Shown: in pieces, positions 1 to 7,608 of the stretch
How the letters are laid out: each line of letters starts with the position of its first letter
How positions within the stretch are numbered: the stretch's first letter is position 1
NCBI GenBank assembly: GCA_903828035.1
Contig: CAIKKV010000326.1
Coordinates: 1-9,565 of the forward strand
DNA: 9,565 nt
Source of the DNA: an uncultured bacterium
GTDB lineage: Bacteria; Verrucomicrobiota; Kiritimatiellia; CAIKKV01
Direction: 5' to 3'
Notes under the pieces: generated by a model
Told to the model about the DNA's origin: nothing
The model's database searches: none
The model's input: the letters and a program-made list of their open reading frames with translations, nothing else
Made by a program: the position numbers and the translations under genes

Positions 1-1778
1 CACCACAGGTTGTAGGCCAGCTCGCGCAGCCGCCGCAGGGCCGGCGGCAGGTCGACGACCGCCGTCAGGTTCCGCAGGTACGGCGTCGCGGAGCCGGTTG
101 CGGCGAACGTGTGGCTCAATTCGCGCTGGCGGCGGGCGGCGGCCAGCAGCGCGGCGCGCTGTCCGGCTTTCTCCAGCGCCGCGTCGAAGGCGCGCAGGTA
201 GCGGGGGAAGAAGAGCTCCCACGAGCCGCCCAGGGCCACGGAACGCGCCGACTGGCGCCGGCGGGTGACTTCGGCGCCATCGCAGGTGGCCATGGCCAGG
301 AGCAGGGAATGCAGCTCCTTGACGACATCGGCATCCGCCCGGTCCTTGCGGCGGAGGATGGAAACCCCCGGCTGTTCGCCGGCGCCCAGGGCCCAGAGCC
401 CGAATCCGGCCAGGTCGGTGGTGAGGGTGGGGACGGCGAAGGCCGCGCTCTCCTGCGGGGTGTAGCCCCAGGGCTCGTAGTAGGAGGGGAAGACGCCCAT
501 GTCACAGGAGGACAGCACATCATAATACGGGATGTCCAGGAAGCCGTCGGCGCCGTTCAGGAAAGCGGGGATGAAGATGACCTTCACCTTGTTGGTCTTC
601 CCGTTCGTCAGGCCGAGCCGGGCGCACGTGGTCAGGATCGGGTCGCGGGCCTGGTTGTAAAGCCGGTGGGTGCTGATCCAGCCGGAGCCCTGTTCGGACC
701 GTGCTCCCGGCTCGCCCTGCACCGCGCGGAGGTTCAATTCCTCGTAGCTCCCCAGGACCATGCAGAGGGCCAGCACCGGGTGATCCGTATTTTGCAGACC
801 GGCTTCGAGGGCGCCCAGGGCCTCCAGGAAGACATCGATGCCCTTGTTGTGGAACTCATACCGCCCCGCGATGCCGATCAGCCGCGTGTCGGCCGGCAGC
901 TCGGTTTGCAGGAACCGGGAGGCGCTGGCCAGCACCTTGGCGCGGATGGGCTCAACCGCTTCGCGCGAGACGCTCAGGTCCGGGATATGCCGCAGGTCGA
1001 GCCCGTTGGGGGTCACGAGGTCCGGCGCCCGGCCGAGGAAGCTGCGCGCCTCGATGGCGGTGATGTCGCTCACGGTGGTGAAGCAGTCGCTTTCCCGGGC
1101 GGAGGCGCTTTCCATCGAGCATTTGGCCACGATGTTGCGGGCGCTGATTTCGCGCTGGGGCGAAATGTTCTCCATCTGCCGGTAGATGTCGACCCCGGAG
1201 GCGGCCAGCGTGCGTCCGAGCATGGTGGCGTGGGCGGTGAAAACGGTGCCGATCTCGGGGGCGTCCTTCTTGACGCCCAGCAGGCCGGCTCCGCACATCC
1301 ACTCGTGGAACTGGGCCACGGTGCGCACGCCGGCGGGCTGGAGCACGGCGTGGTAAATGGCGGCGATGACTTCGCCGCACGCGTAGCTGAACATGACGGG
1401 CTCCACGTAGTCCCAGCCGCCCGAAAGGGAGTCCACGCCGTAGGCTTCCCACAGCTCGTAGAGGAGCTGGCCCTGGTTGTACTTCTTGTCGAAGCCGACC
1501 AGGATCACCTTCGGTTCGCCCGGGATTTTCCAGCGGCCGAAGCGGCAGCGGATCTCCTTCAGGGCGCAGGCTTCGCGGAGGGCCTGCCAGCCGGGCTCGT
1601 CGGTCTCCTCGAATGCGGGATTCTGCTTGAGGTCGGGCCCCAGCAGGAAGTAGCGCTCGCCGAAGAAATCGCTAGCCAGACGGGCTTTGCTGCTGACCAC
1701 CGTATAAATGCCGCCAACCTTGTTGCAGACTTCCCAGCTGACTTCAAAGCAAGCGTCATCTTTCGAGAGGGGCTTCAT
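1..1778 (-). CDS. GT3-family glycogen synthase, probable N-terminal half of a synthase-phosphorylase fusion (3' end off the window)
   Basis: 592 codons are visible with no stop before the left edge. The protein is a retaining GT-B enzyme of the eukaryotic glycogen synthase type, which in that family extends alpha-1,4-glucan chains, usually from UDP-glucose, in the cytoplasm. Seen in the sequence: the N-terminal donor loop KVGGIY (residues 20-25) inside FEVSWEVCNKVGGIYTVV, FHEW (157-160), TAHATMLGR (181-189), the second Rossmann half starting GRYEFHNKG (305-313), and YYEPWGYTPQE with the E-x7-E pair E435 and E443, the family's catalytic glutamates. From about residue 576 the chain changes to LPPALRRLRELAYNLW, which resembles the start of the DUF3417 region that precedes bacterial alpha-glucan phosphorylases. 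The ATG overlaps the TGA of the upstream GH57 gene (TGATG); no good SD precedes it, so initiation is probably by coupling. GT3 assignment is firm; the fusion is inferred from the last 17 or so residues. Confidence 0.93.
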   Translation of the reverse strand, partial: MKPLSKDDACFEVSWEVCNKVGGIYTVVSSKARLASDFFGERYFLLGPDLKQNPAFEETDEPGWQALREACALKEIRCRFGRWKIPGEPKVILVGFDKKYNQGQLLYELWEAYGVDSLSGGWDYVEPVMFSYACGEVIAAIYHAVLQPAGVRTVAQFHEWMCGAGLLGVKKDAPEIGTVFTAHATMLGRTLAASGVDIYRQMENISPQREISARNIVAKCSMESASARESDCFTTVSDITAIEARSFLGRAPDLVTPNGLDLRHIPDLSVSREAVEPIRAKVLASASRFLQTELPADTRLIGIAGRYEFHNKGIDVFLEALGALEAGLQNTDHPVLALCMVLGSYEELNLRAVQGEPGARSEQGSGWISTHRLYNQARDPILTTCARLGLTNGKTNKVKVIFIPAFLNGADGFLDIPYYDVLSSCDMGVFPSYYEPWGYTPQESAAFAVPTLTTDLAGFGLWALGAGEQPGVSILRRKDRADADVVKELHSLLLAMATCDGAEVTRRRQSARSVALGGSWELFFPRYLRAFDAALEKAGQRAALLAAARRQRELSHTFAATGSATPYLRNLTAVVDLPPALRRLRELAYNLW

Positions 1779-3232
1779 CAGCGGACTTTCGGGCGATCCG
1801 CCTTCCCTGTCGGTTGTGCTTTTGCGGCGGGCTTTGCTGTCGAAGCCGCCTTCCCGGGGAGAACCGTTTTCGCCTTGCCCAGCGTCTTGATCATCGCGAC
1901 TGTTTTCATCTTCGCGACCGGTTTCCTTTTAAGGGCGGGCTTGGCAGGGGCGGCAGCCTTGGCCGGGATGGCGGGTTTCGCCTTGGCGGCCGGCTTCGCG
2001 GCCGCAGGGGCGGGGGGGGCCTCCGGCCCGCTGGACAGCGCCGGCCTTTCGGCCTTTCCGAGGCTTTGCTCGAAGTCGGCGAGCACGTTCATGTAGTTGA
2101 TGTAGGCGTCGTAAGGCGTCCCGTACGGATTGAAGTACTTGTGCACGTCGCCGTCGGCGAACCATTTGGTGCACATGTAGTAGAAATGATCCGAGGTCTG
2201 GAGCTGGCGCCACACTTTCATCAGGTCGGGATTCCCGCTGGCGCGGACTTTCCGCTCCAGCCGGTAAACCGACTCGATGGCGTCCTTCTGCATGTCGTTG
2301 CCGAGCCAGGCGGTCAGGTCGCGTTCAACATCGGCCCAGGACATGAATTGCGGGATGTCGAGCTGGGCGACCGGCGAATGGGCGGCGGCCACCTCCGAGG
2401 GGGTCCGGAAGCGGAAGTCGGGGTGGGTGAGGATGGCGGCCGGCAGGGCCTTCATGAAGGCGAAGATGCCCGTCTCCTCCCACTGGTGCTCGCCGAACGT
2501 CTCGTAATCCATGAACAGGTTGGTCACTTCCCCGGCCCCGTTGGTCTTGTGGATCCACTGGGCGAACTTTTCGGCCGTGAGGGGGAACTCGCTCCAGTCG
2601 TGGTTCGAAAATCGGAACGCGATATCGTCGGAGAGGCGGTAGTTCTTGAGCAGCAGCTTCAGCTTGTGGCAGCCGGCGGGCTGGAAGACGTAGTTAGGGT
2701 TGCGCCAGCCGAGGACGTGGTCGGCCCCCTCGGCCAGGATGGCGGTGTACCCGAGGTCCTGGATGGCCTTGGCCAGGTCGTTGTTGTAGATCAGCTCGGT
2801 GTTGCGGAACACCTTCGGGGCCTGCCCGAAGAGCGACTCGATCCGCTGGCTCTGCAGGGTGACCTGCTCCTTGAACTCCCGGGGCGAAAAGAGGAACGAC
2901 AGGGAGTGGTAGGCGGTTTCGTTCAGGAACTCGACGCACCCGGTCCGGGCGAGCCGCTTGAAGCTGGCCAGCACCTCGGGGTTGTATTTCTCGAACTGGT
3001 CCAGCGCCACGCCGGTGATGGAGAAGCTGACGCGGAACTCGCCCTTGTGCCGCTCGATGAGGTCAAGCAGCAGCCGGTTCATGGGCAGGTAGCATTTGCG
3101 GGCCACCTTGTTCAGGATCAGCCGGTTCTGCTCGTCGTCCTCGTAAAAGTGGTTTTCACCGATGTCGAAGAAGGTGTAATGGCGAAGGCGGAACGGCTGG
3201 TGAACCTGGAAGTAGAAGCAGACGGATGGCAT
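1778..3232 (-). CDS. GH57-family alpha-amylase / 4-alpha-glucanotransferase with a basic Lys/Ala/Pro C-terminal tail
   Basis: 484 residues; retaining alpha-glucan hydrolase or transferase, probably cytoplasmic since no signal peptide is seen. GH57 regions in order: HQP at 11-13, a CVEFLNETAYHS block near 99-110, the nucleophile region FRNTELIY with E146, and the acid region FMDYETFGEHQ with D242. The catalytic part ends near residue 395. The remaining 87 or so residues (DNA about 1781-2041) are low-complexity Ala/Lys/Pro with repeated AKPA/KPAAKAK units, like a histone H1 tail, unusual for this family. Start choice: ATG at 3230-3232 has GGAGGA (3241-3246) 8 nt upstream; an in-frame TTG at 3236-3238 lies too close to that SD. 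The gene starts 2 nt after the GT4 stop and its own TGA overlaps the synthase ATG. Hydrolase, transferase and branching activities all occur in GH57, and the sequence alone does not decide which applies here. Confidence 0.92.
   Translation of the reverse strand: MPSVCFYFQVHQPFRLRHYTFFDIGENHFYEDDEQNRLILNKVARKCYLPMNRLLLDLIERHKGEFRVSFSITGVALDQFEKYNPEVLASFKRLARTGCVEFLNETAYHSLSFLFSPREFKEQVTLQSQRIESLFGQAPKVFRNTELIYNNDLAKAIQDLGYTAILAEGADHVLGWRNPNYVFQPAGCHKLKLLLKNYRLSDDIAFRFSNHDWSEFPLTAEKFAQWIHKTNGAGEVTNLFMDYETFGEHQWEETGIFAFMKALPAAILTHPDFRFRTPSEVAAAHSPVAQLDIPQFMSWADVERDLTAWLGNDMQKDAIESVYRLERKVRASGNPDLMKVWRQLQTSDHFYYMCTKWFADGDVHKYFNPYGTPYDAYINYMNVLADFEQSLGKAERPALSSGPEAPPAPAAAKPAAKAKPAIPAKAAAPAKPALKRKPVAKMKTVAMIKTLGKAKTVLPGKAASTAKPAAKAQPTGKADRPKVR
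1781..2041 (-). repeat. Low-complexity Ala/Lys/Pro-rich coding tract (GH57 tail)
   Basis: This codes for about the last 87 residues of the GH57 protein. It is made of irregular AKPA, KPAAKAK and PAKAAAPAK-type units followed by a KMKTV/GKAKTV-like pair. It is strongly basic and probably disordered. It contains a G8 run on the plus strand at 2012-2019 (C8 in the coding strand). The reading frame stays open to the exact TGATG junction with the next gene, which argues that the tail is genuinely translated. Confidence 0.8.
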
Positions 3233-3234
3233 GG

Positions 3235-4560
3235 TCAATGTCCTCCCTGTGCCGCGGCACGGTATACGTTGATAACGGATTCGGCCGCTTTCTCCCAGCG
3301 GATAGTCTTCAATTCCTCGCGGCAGTTGCGGACCACCTCGGACGCCAGGCGGGGGTGCTGGAGCACCGACACGATCTGGTTGGCGATCTCCTGCACGTCC
3401 CAGAAATCGACTTTGAGCGCGTTTCGCAGCACCTCCGTGACTCCGGACTGGCGGGAGAGCAGCACGGGAACATCGTAGAGCATGGCCTCGAGCGGGGCAA
3501 TGCCAAAAGGCTCGGAGACGCTGGGCATCACGTAAAGATCGCTGCGGGCGTACATCTGCTCCACGATCGGCCCCTTCAGGAACCCCGTGAAATGGACCCG
3601 GCTGCCGATGCGGAGCTGGGCCGCCCGCTGCACCATGCGGGGCAGCATGTCGCCGCTGCCGGCCATGACGAAGCGGACGTTGGGCAGCTTGTTCAGGATC
3701 AGCCCGGCAGCCTCGATGAAATAGTCGGGCCCTTTCTGGAACGTGACGCGCCCCATGAACAGGACGAGCTTTTCGCCCGGGACCGCATGGTTGTGCGTGC
3801 GGTAGACTTTCCTGGCCTCCGCGCGGGAGACGGCATTGTGGACGACGTCTATCTTCGAGGGGTCGATGCCGTATTCGGAGATGATCAGCGAGCGGGTGTA
3901 GTGGCTGACGGCGATGATCCGGTCCGCCGCCTCGAGCGCGGTCTTTTCAATGCGGACCACATCGGCGTTTCCGTTCGATCCGCTCCGGTCGTATTCGAGG
4001 GAGTGGACGTGCAGGATCAGCGGCTTGCCGCTGATTTCCCGGGCCATCAGGCCGGCCGGGAAGGCCATCCAGTCGTGGGCGTGGATGACGTCGAACTTTT
4101 CCGAGGCGGCCAGGGCGGCTCCGGCCTGGCTGTAGCGGAAGACCTCTCCCATCAGGTCGGCGCCGTACTCGCCCTGGACCTCGAGCGTCGAGGACGACTC
4201 GGAGCTGTCGTGAACGGAGCGGCTGCCGGAGGCGGTCAGGTTGAAGGACTGTTGCTCGGCAAAGGTTTCGGGAGTGGCGTAGGGGAAGAGGAGCGATTCC
4301 AGCGGGCGGACCGTCAGTCGGCCCTCCCAGATGCCGCGGATCGTTTCCTCCACCGTGTGCAGGAGGCGGTGTGGAACGCGGGTGCCCGAGGCGGACAGGA
4401 GCGTGAGGTGACGGCTTTCGGGCGCCGGTTTCATCCGGGGCACAACGAAAAGGATGTCCACCTGTTGCCGGGCCATGGCCTGCGTCAGCCCGAAGCAGGC
4501 GGTGCCCAGCCCGCCGCTGATATGGGGTGGAAACTCCCAGCCAAACATGAGTACGCGCAT
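3235..4560 (-). CDS. GT4-family glycosyltransferase (polyglucan cluster)
   Basis: 441 residues with a complete GT-B fold of the GT4 type. Visible: the N-terminal donor/acceptor loop FPPHISGGLGT (10-20), DVIHAHDW (157-164) closing the first domain, FMGRVTFQKG (268-277) opening the second with R271 and K276 as likely phosphate-binding residues, and SEPFGIAPLEA carrying the E350-x7-E358 pair. A Ser-rich insert (about 105-125) sits in the first domain. The family transfers sugar from an NDP-sugar with retention; next to a debranching enzyme, GH57 and glycogen synthase, a role in starting or extending an alpha-glucan is likely, but donor and acceptor are not readable. ATG 4558-4560 was chosen because GGGAGA (4568-4573) lies 7 nt upstream and the family N-terminus starts here; a 13-residue extension would overlap the upstream gene. 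It starts 1 nt after the debranching enzyme stop. Confidence 0.92.
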   Translation of the reverse strand: MRVLMFGWEFPPHISGGLGTACFGLTQAMARQQVDILFVVPRMKPAPESRHLTLLSASGTRVPHRLLHTVEETIRGIWEGRLTVRPLESLLFPYATPETFAEQQSFNLTASGSRSVHDSSESSSTLEVQGEYGADLMGEVFRYSQAGAALAASEKFDVIHAHDWMAFPAGLMAREISGKPLILHVHSLEYDRSGSNGNADVVRIEKTALEAADRIIAVSHYTRSLIISEYGIDPSKIDVVHNAVSRAEARKVYRTHNHAVPGEKLVLFMGRVTFQKGPDYFIEAAGLILNKLPNVRFVMAGSGDMLPRMVQRAAQLRIGSRVHFTGFLKGPIVEQMYARSDLYVMPSVSEPFGIAPLEAMLYDVPVLLSRQSGVTEVLRNALKVDFWDVQEIANQIVSVLQHPRLASEVVRNCREELKTIRWEKAAESVINVYRAAAQGGH

Positions 4561-4561
4561 G

Positions 4562-6568
4562 CTAAGTTCTCCCGACAACGGACGCTTCAAAGGCCGCAAG
4601 CGCCTTTGGAGCCGATTTTTTAAACAGATGCAACAGGCGGATCAACTCCCCCACGCTCCAGGCCTGGGCGGTGCAACCGTTCGGCTGGTGAGGGGGATTT
4701 CCATCGAAAATCTCGGACACGGTGCCCATCCCGGCTTCCCGCAGGTGGGCGGTAAACAGGGGGGTGAGCGTGTCGAGAAGGGCTTTGGCGCTGCGTTCCC
4801 GGTTTCGGGTGATGCGCAGCTCCGCTTCCCCATAGGCGCCCAGCAGCCAGGGCCAGACCGTTCCCTGATGATAGGCGTTGTCCCGGCTGGCGGGGGACCC
4901 TTCATAAAGGCCGGTATAGTCCGGGTGGCGGGGGGAAAGGGTCCGGAGGCCGTAGGGGGTCAGCAGGTGGCGCCGGACGTTCTCCACCACGGCGGCCCGA
5001 TGCTCGGCATCGAGCACGGAGTGGGGCAGGGAGACGGCGAAAATCTGGTTCGGCCGGATCGAGGTATCCAGCGTTCCGTCCCGGTAGACGTCCCCCAGGT
5101 AGGAGCCGTTTTCGACCCAGAAGCGCTCGCGGAAAGAGCGTCGGATCTGCTCCAGCAGGTCCGGGCACCGGTCGGCCGGGCTGTGAAACTCGGCGGCCAG
5201 CTCGTCGCAGAAGGCCAGTGCGTTATACCATAGCGCGTTGACTTCGACGGGGCAGCCGTGCCGCGGGGTCACCGGCACGCCGTTCACCTTGGCATCCATC
5301 CAGGTCAGCTGGGTGGAGGCCGAGCCCGCATGCAGGAGCCCTTCCGAATCCATGGTGATGCCCAGGTCGGTTCCCGTCCGGTAAGCCAGGAGAATGCGCC
5401 GGATCACCGGCCAGCAGGTGTCCCGGACGATGTCCGTGCGCCCCGTGAGCGCCCGCATCTGCTGCACGGCCCAGGCATACCAGAGCGAGGCGTCGACGCA
5501 GGTGTAGGCGTGGGCGCCCGGGTGGGGGCCCGTCATGTTCGGCAGCAGCCCGTTCCGCTCCAGTTCGCCGAGGCGCACCAGGATCTCCAGGCCCGCCTCT
5601 TCGCGGCCCGAGCAGAAGGTCAGGCCGGGAAGGGAAATCAGGGTGTCGCGCCCCCAGGCGTCGAACCAGGGGTAGCCGGCCATCACGGCGGGCCGGCCGT
5701 CGGGCTCGTGGACCAGGAACCGCTCGCCTTCACGCTGCAGGTGCGCGGCCATCGACCGGGCCGCCGCCACCCGCGCCGGCTTGCGGCGCGCGGTTTCGTC
5801 GCTCCAGAGCGTTTCGAGGTCGCCGGGCAGTTCCGCTGTGGAGGCCGAGAGGATCACGGCCTTCCCGGGCGTCAGCGGGATCTCGAACACCCCGGGTTGG
5901 AACAGGTCTTCCTGGTGCGGGAAGCCGCGTTCCTCCTCCACGAAATATTCGAAATTGTGGTACCACGAGGGGGAGGGGAAGAAGTCGAACGACGTCGTTC
6001 CGGCCTGGATGAAGAGCGCCGGGAGCGTGTTGTAAGGCTGGATCTTGAACCCGTTGCGCGCGGGGAAGGTTTTGACCTGGAGGTCCACGTTGGTTCGCGT
6101 GAGGCTGTGGAAGGGCCGGAAGGCGAGAAGCGGCTTGAGGCGAAGGGTGGCGGAAACCGCGCAGGGGCCGGGCGTGTAGCGGACCAGGGTCGCGTGCCGC
6201 CCGTGCAGCATCAGGACTTCGCGCGTCAGCGTCACGTCCCCGATCCGGTAGGTGAACACCGGCCAGGCGTCGCCTTCCACCGAGTCGAGATATTCGTGGC
6301 CCCGGGGGTGGAAGAGGGTCGGGTACTTGTGGCAGGAGAGGTCGAAGTCATGCCCGTCCAGGCTCAGCGTCTCCTCGTAGGAGGAGAGCAGCACGTGGCG
6401 GCCGGCGGGTTTTTGAAGATTGGCCACCAGCAAGCCGTGGTAGCGGCGGGTGTGGCAGTTCACGATGGTGCTGGAGGCGTAATCGCCGAGGCCGTTGGTT
6501 TCCAGCCACTCTTTCCGGAGCCCTTCGCGCAGGTTCTGACACTCGGCTTTTTTCACCGTCCACTTCAT
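4562..6568 (-). CDS. Glycogen debranching enzyme (amylo-alpha-1,6-glucosidase, GH133-type)
   Basis: 668 residues, the usual length for the bacterial two-domain enzyme. It hydrolyses alpha-1,6 branch stubs of glycogen or limit dextrin in the cytoplasm. The N-terminal bacterial GDE domain (about 20-250) carries NGLGDYASSTI (25-35) and TRRYHGLLVA (40-49). The C-terminal alpha/alpha-barrel domain (about 280-650) carries WFDAWGRDTLISLPGL (301-316), TWMDAKVNG (422-430), HQGTVWPW (567-574), SEIFDG (618-623) and GCTAQAWSVGE (631-641). D425 and E619 are the likely acid and base by position in these motifs; this is inferred, not aligned. ATG 6566-6568 follows AAGGAA (6575-6580) with a 6-nt gap. It is the first gene of the leftward operon, and its TAG stop is 1 nt from the GT4 start. 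It would work with the phosphorylase presumed to lie on the synthase chain. Confidence 0.95.
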   Translation of the reverse strand: MKWTVKKAECQNLREGLRKEWLETNGLGDYASSTIVNCHTRRYHGLLVANLQKPAGRHVLLSSYEETLSLDGHDFDLSCHKYPTLFHPRGHEYLDSVEGDAWPVFTYRIGDVTLTREVLMLHGRHATLVRYTPGPCAVSATLRLKPLLAFRPFHSLTRTNVDLQVKTFPARNGFKIQPYNTLPALFIQAGTTSFDFFPSPSWYHNFEYFVEEERGFPHQEDLFQPGVFEIPLTPGKAVILSASTAELPGDLETLWSDETARRKPARVAAARSMAAHLQREGERFLVHEPDGRPAVMAGYPWFDAWGRDTLISLPGLTFCSGREEAGLEILVRLGELERNGLLPNMTGPHPGAHAYTCVDASLWYAWAVQQMRALTGRTDIVRDTCWPVIRRILLAYRTGTDLGITMDSEGLLHAGSASTQLTWMDAKVNGVPVTPRHGCPVEVNALWYNALAFCDELAAEFHSPADRCPDLLEQIRRSFRERFWVENGSYLGDVYRDGTLDTSIRPNQIFAVSLPHSVLDAEHRAAVVENVRRHLLTPYGLRTLSPRHPDYTGLYEGSPASRDNAYHQGTVWPWLLGAYGEAELRITRNRERSAKALLDTLTPLFTAHLREAGMGTVSEIFDGNPPHQPNGCTAQAWSVGELIRLLHLFKKSAPKALAAFEASVVGRT

Positions 6569-6621
6569 GCGATGTTCCTTCCCCTGCGTGATCCGATATG
6601 CGCTTGTTTATTTCAGGGTTC

Positions 6622-6650
6622 ATCCTAGTAATGAATCGGCTTTCTGGCTA
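6622..6650 (-). promoter_or_regulatory. Weak candidate promoter for the leftward polyglucan operon
   Basis: On the minus strand TAGCCA (6645-6650) and TAGGAT (6622-6627) are separated by 17 nt, and each matches four of six consensus positions. It lies about 55 nt upstream of the debranching enzyme start. Matches this weak occur by chance, so this is only the best candidate found by eye. An activator or another sigma factor could be used instead. Confidence 0.25.
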
Positions 6651-6704
6651 GGACAATCTCCTTGGGTATGGCTTAGAAAAGAGGTTCATTTTCCTTACCC
6701 GGTG

Positions 6705-6733
6705 TTGACAGGGGCTCCTTGCTCCCTGATAAT
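6705..6733 (+). promoter_or_regulatory. Sigma70-type promoter for the ricT-aroQ-pfkB operon
   Basis: TTGACA at 6705-6710 matches the -35 consensus exactly, and GATAAT at 6728-6733 matches the -10 at five of six positions, with the optimal 17-nt spacer. Transcription would start near 6740, giving a leader of only about 23 nt before the GTG start at 6763. Confidence 0.8.
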
Positions 6734-6762
6734 AGAAACAGATCAAATCGGGGGTCAAGCGC

Positions 6763-7608
6763 GTGTATCGAGCCATAAAAGTTCTCCTGGAGGACGGAAG
6801 CATCCTGCCGGCGGCCAGTCCCGGCGATCTGGCGATTCACCAGGGCGACTGGTGCGTCTTCCAGCATGGCCGGATGCTGGAATACGGGCGCATCCAGAAG
6901 TTGGAAGCCGTCGTCGAGGGCCCTCCGCCGGACGGCCATCCGGTTGTGCTCCGCCGGGCCACCCTCCAGGATCAGACCAAGGCGCACGAAAACAACGTTC
7001 ACGCCCGCATGGCCATGACCGTGTGCCAGAGCAAGGCGCTGGCCCACAAGCTGCCCTTCAAGATCCTGAGCGTCCGCTACAGCTTCGACCGCTCCCTGCT
7101 TTGCATCACCTTTACAGCCGACGAGCGGGTGGATTACCGCGAGTTCCTCAAGGACGTTTCCGGGGAGCTGAAGTCCCACATCGAGATGCGCCAGATCGGC
7201 GTTCGCGACGCCTCCGGCCGGGTGGGGGGCATGGGCACCTGCGGCCGCCGCATGTGCTGCTCCTCCTGGCTCAAGAAGTTCGAGGCGGTGGGCGTCAAGA
7301 TGGCCAAGCAGCAGCGGCTGGCGCTGAATCCCACCACCATCAGCGGCATGTGCAGCCGCCTGAAATGCTGCCTGCGCTACGAGCAGGAGGTCTACCGGGA
7401 CCTGTCGCAGTCCATGCCGGGCGATGGCGACGAGGTGCAGATCCCGGAGGGCCGCGGCTTTGTCGTGGATCGCGACATTCCCCGTCAGCGGGTCAAGGTG
7501 CGGCTGGACGATAACCGGTATTTCGAGTATCCGGCCGCCGAGGTTCAGGTGCTGCGGGCCCGCCGCCGCATGCCGGAGAAGGAAAACGACAAGGACGAGG
7601 CGTCATGA
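6763..7608 (+). CDS. ricT: PSP1-domain protein, RicT/YaaT-like
   Basis: 281 residues starting at GTG. Belongs to the PSP1 C-terminal domain family (RicT/YaaT). In Bacillus subtilis RicT is part of the RicA-RicF-RicT complex, which binds iron-sulfur clusters and steers RNase Y mRNA processing; outside Firmicutes the role is not settled. Visible: a small beta-rich N-terminal part (1-60), the PSP1 domain (about 75-165), then two family cysteine motifs, GTCGRRMCC (158-166) and [14 protein letters not shown] (194-207), giving C160, C165, C166, C197, C202 and C203, followed by a KOW-like beta segment (220-262) and a charged tail. The start follows a G-rich SD (6750-6754) by about 8 nt and the consensus promoter by about 30 nt. 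Its TGA overlaps the aroQ ATG (ATGA). No ricA or ricF partner lies in the window. The family call is firm; function in this organism is inferred. Confidence 0.9.
   Translation: MYRAIKVLLEDGSILPAASPGDLAIHQGDWCVFQHGRMLEYGRIQKLEAVVEGPPPDGHPVVLRRATLQDQTKAHENNVHARMAMTVCQSKALAHKLPFKILSVRYSFDRSLLCITFTADERVDYREFLKDVSGELKSHIEMRQIGVRDASGRVGGMGTCGRRMCCSSWLKKFEAVGVKMAKQQRLALNPTTISGMCSRLKCCLRYEQEVYRDLSQSMPGDGDEVQIPEGRGFVVDRDIPRQRVKVRLDDNRYFEYPAAEVQVLRARRRMPEKENDKDEAS

Larger units (their letters stand above)
6569..6762. promoter_or_regulatory. Divergent intergenic control region
   Basis: This 194-bp gap separates the leftward polyglucan operon from the rightward ricT operon and is clearly more AT-rich than the flanking genes. 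It is the only substantial non-coding stretch in the window. It holds the strong rightward promoter and, at best, a weak leftward one. I saw no clear inverted repeat, operator or riboswitch fold by eye. Confidence 0.7.

Noticed and set aside
111..2096. A 661-codon open frame on the plus strand
   Set aside because: It lies antisense to the GT3 synthase and the GH57 tail, both of which have clear family motifs. Its translation is Gly/Ala/Val/Glu-rich with no recognisable motif. Long antisense frames are expected when codon third positions are mostly G or C.
3233..3238. TTG start giving two extra residues for the GH57 protein
   Set aside because: The TTG is only 2 nt from the GGAGGA SD, while the ATG at 3230-3232 has ideal 8-nt spacing and begins the family-typical N-terminus.
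1814..3478. A 554-codon open frame on the plus strand
   Set aside because: It is antisense to the GH57 gene, whose catalytic motifs are intact. No promoter, SD or family motif supports the plus-strand frame.
3226..4623. A 465-codon open frame on the plus strand
   Set aside because: It mirrors the GT4 gene almost end to end and has no protein-family features.
5258..6628. A 456-codon open frame on the plus strand
   Set aside because: It is antisense to the debranching enzyme, is Arg/Gly/Val-rich and low in motifs, and is explained by GC-rich codon bias.
6673..7179. A 168-codon minus-strand frame reaching into the intergenic region
   Set aside because: It is antisense to the ricT start and its promoter, with no family resemblance.
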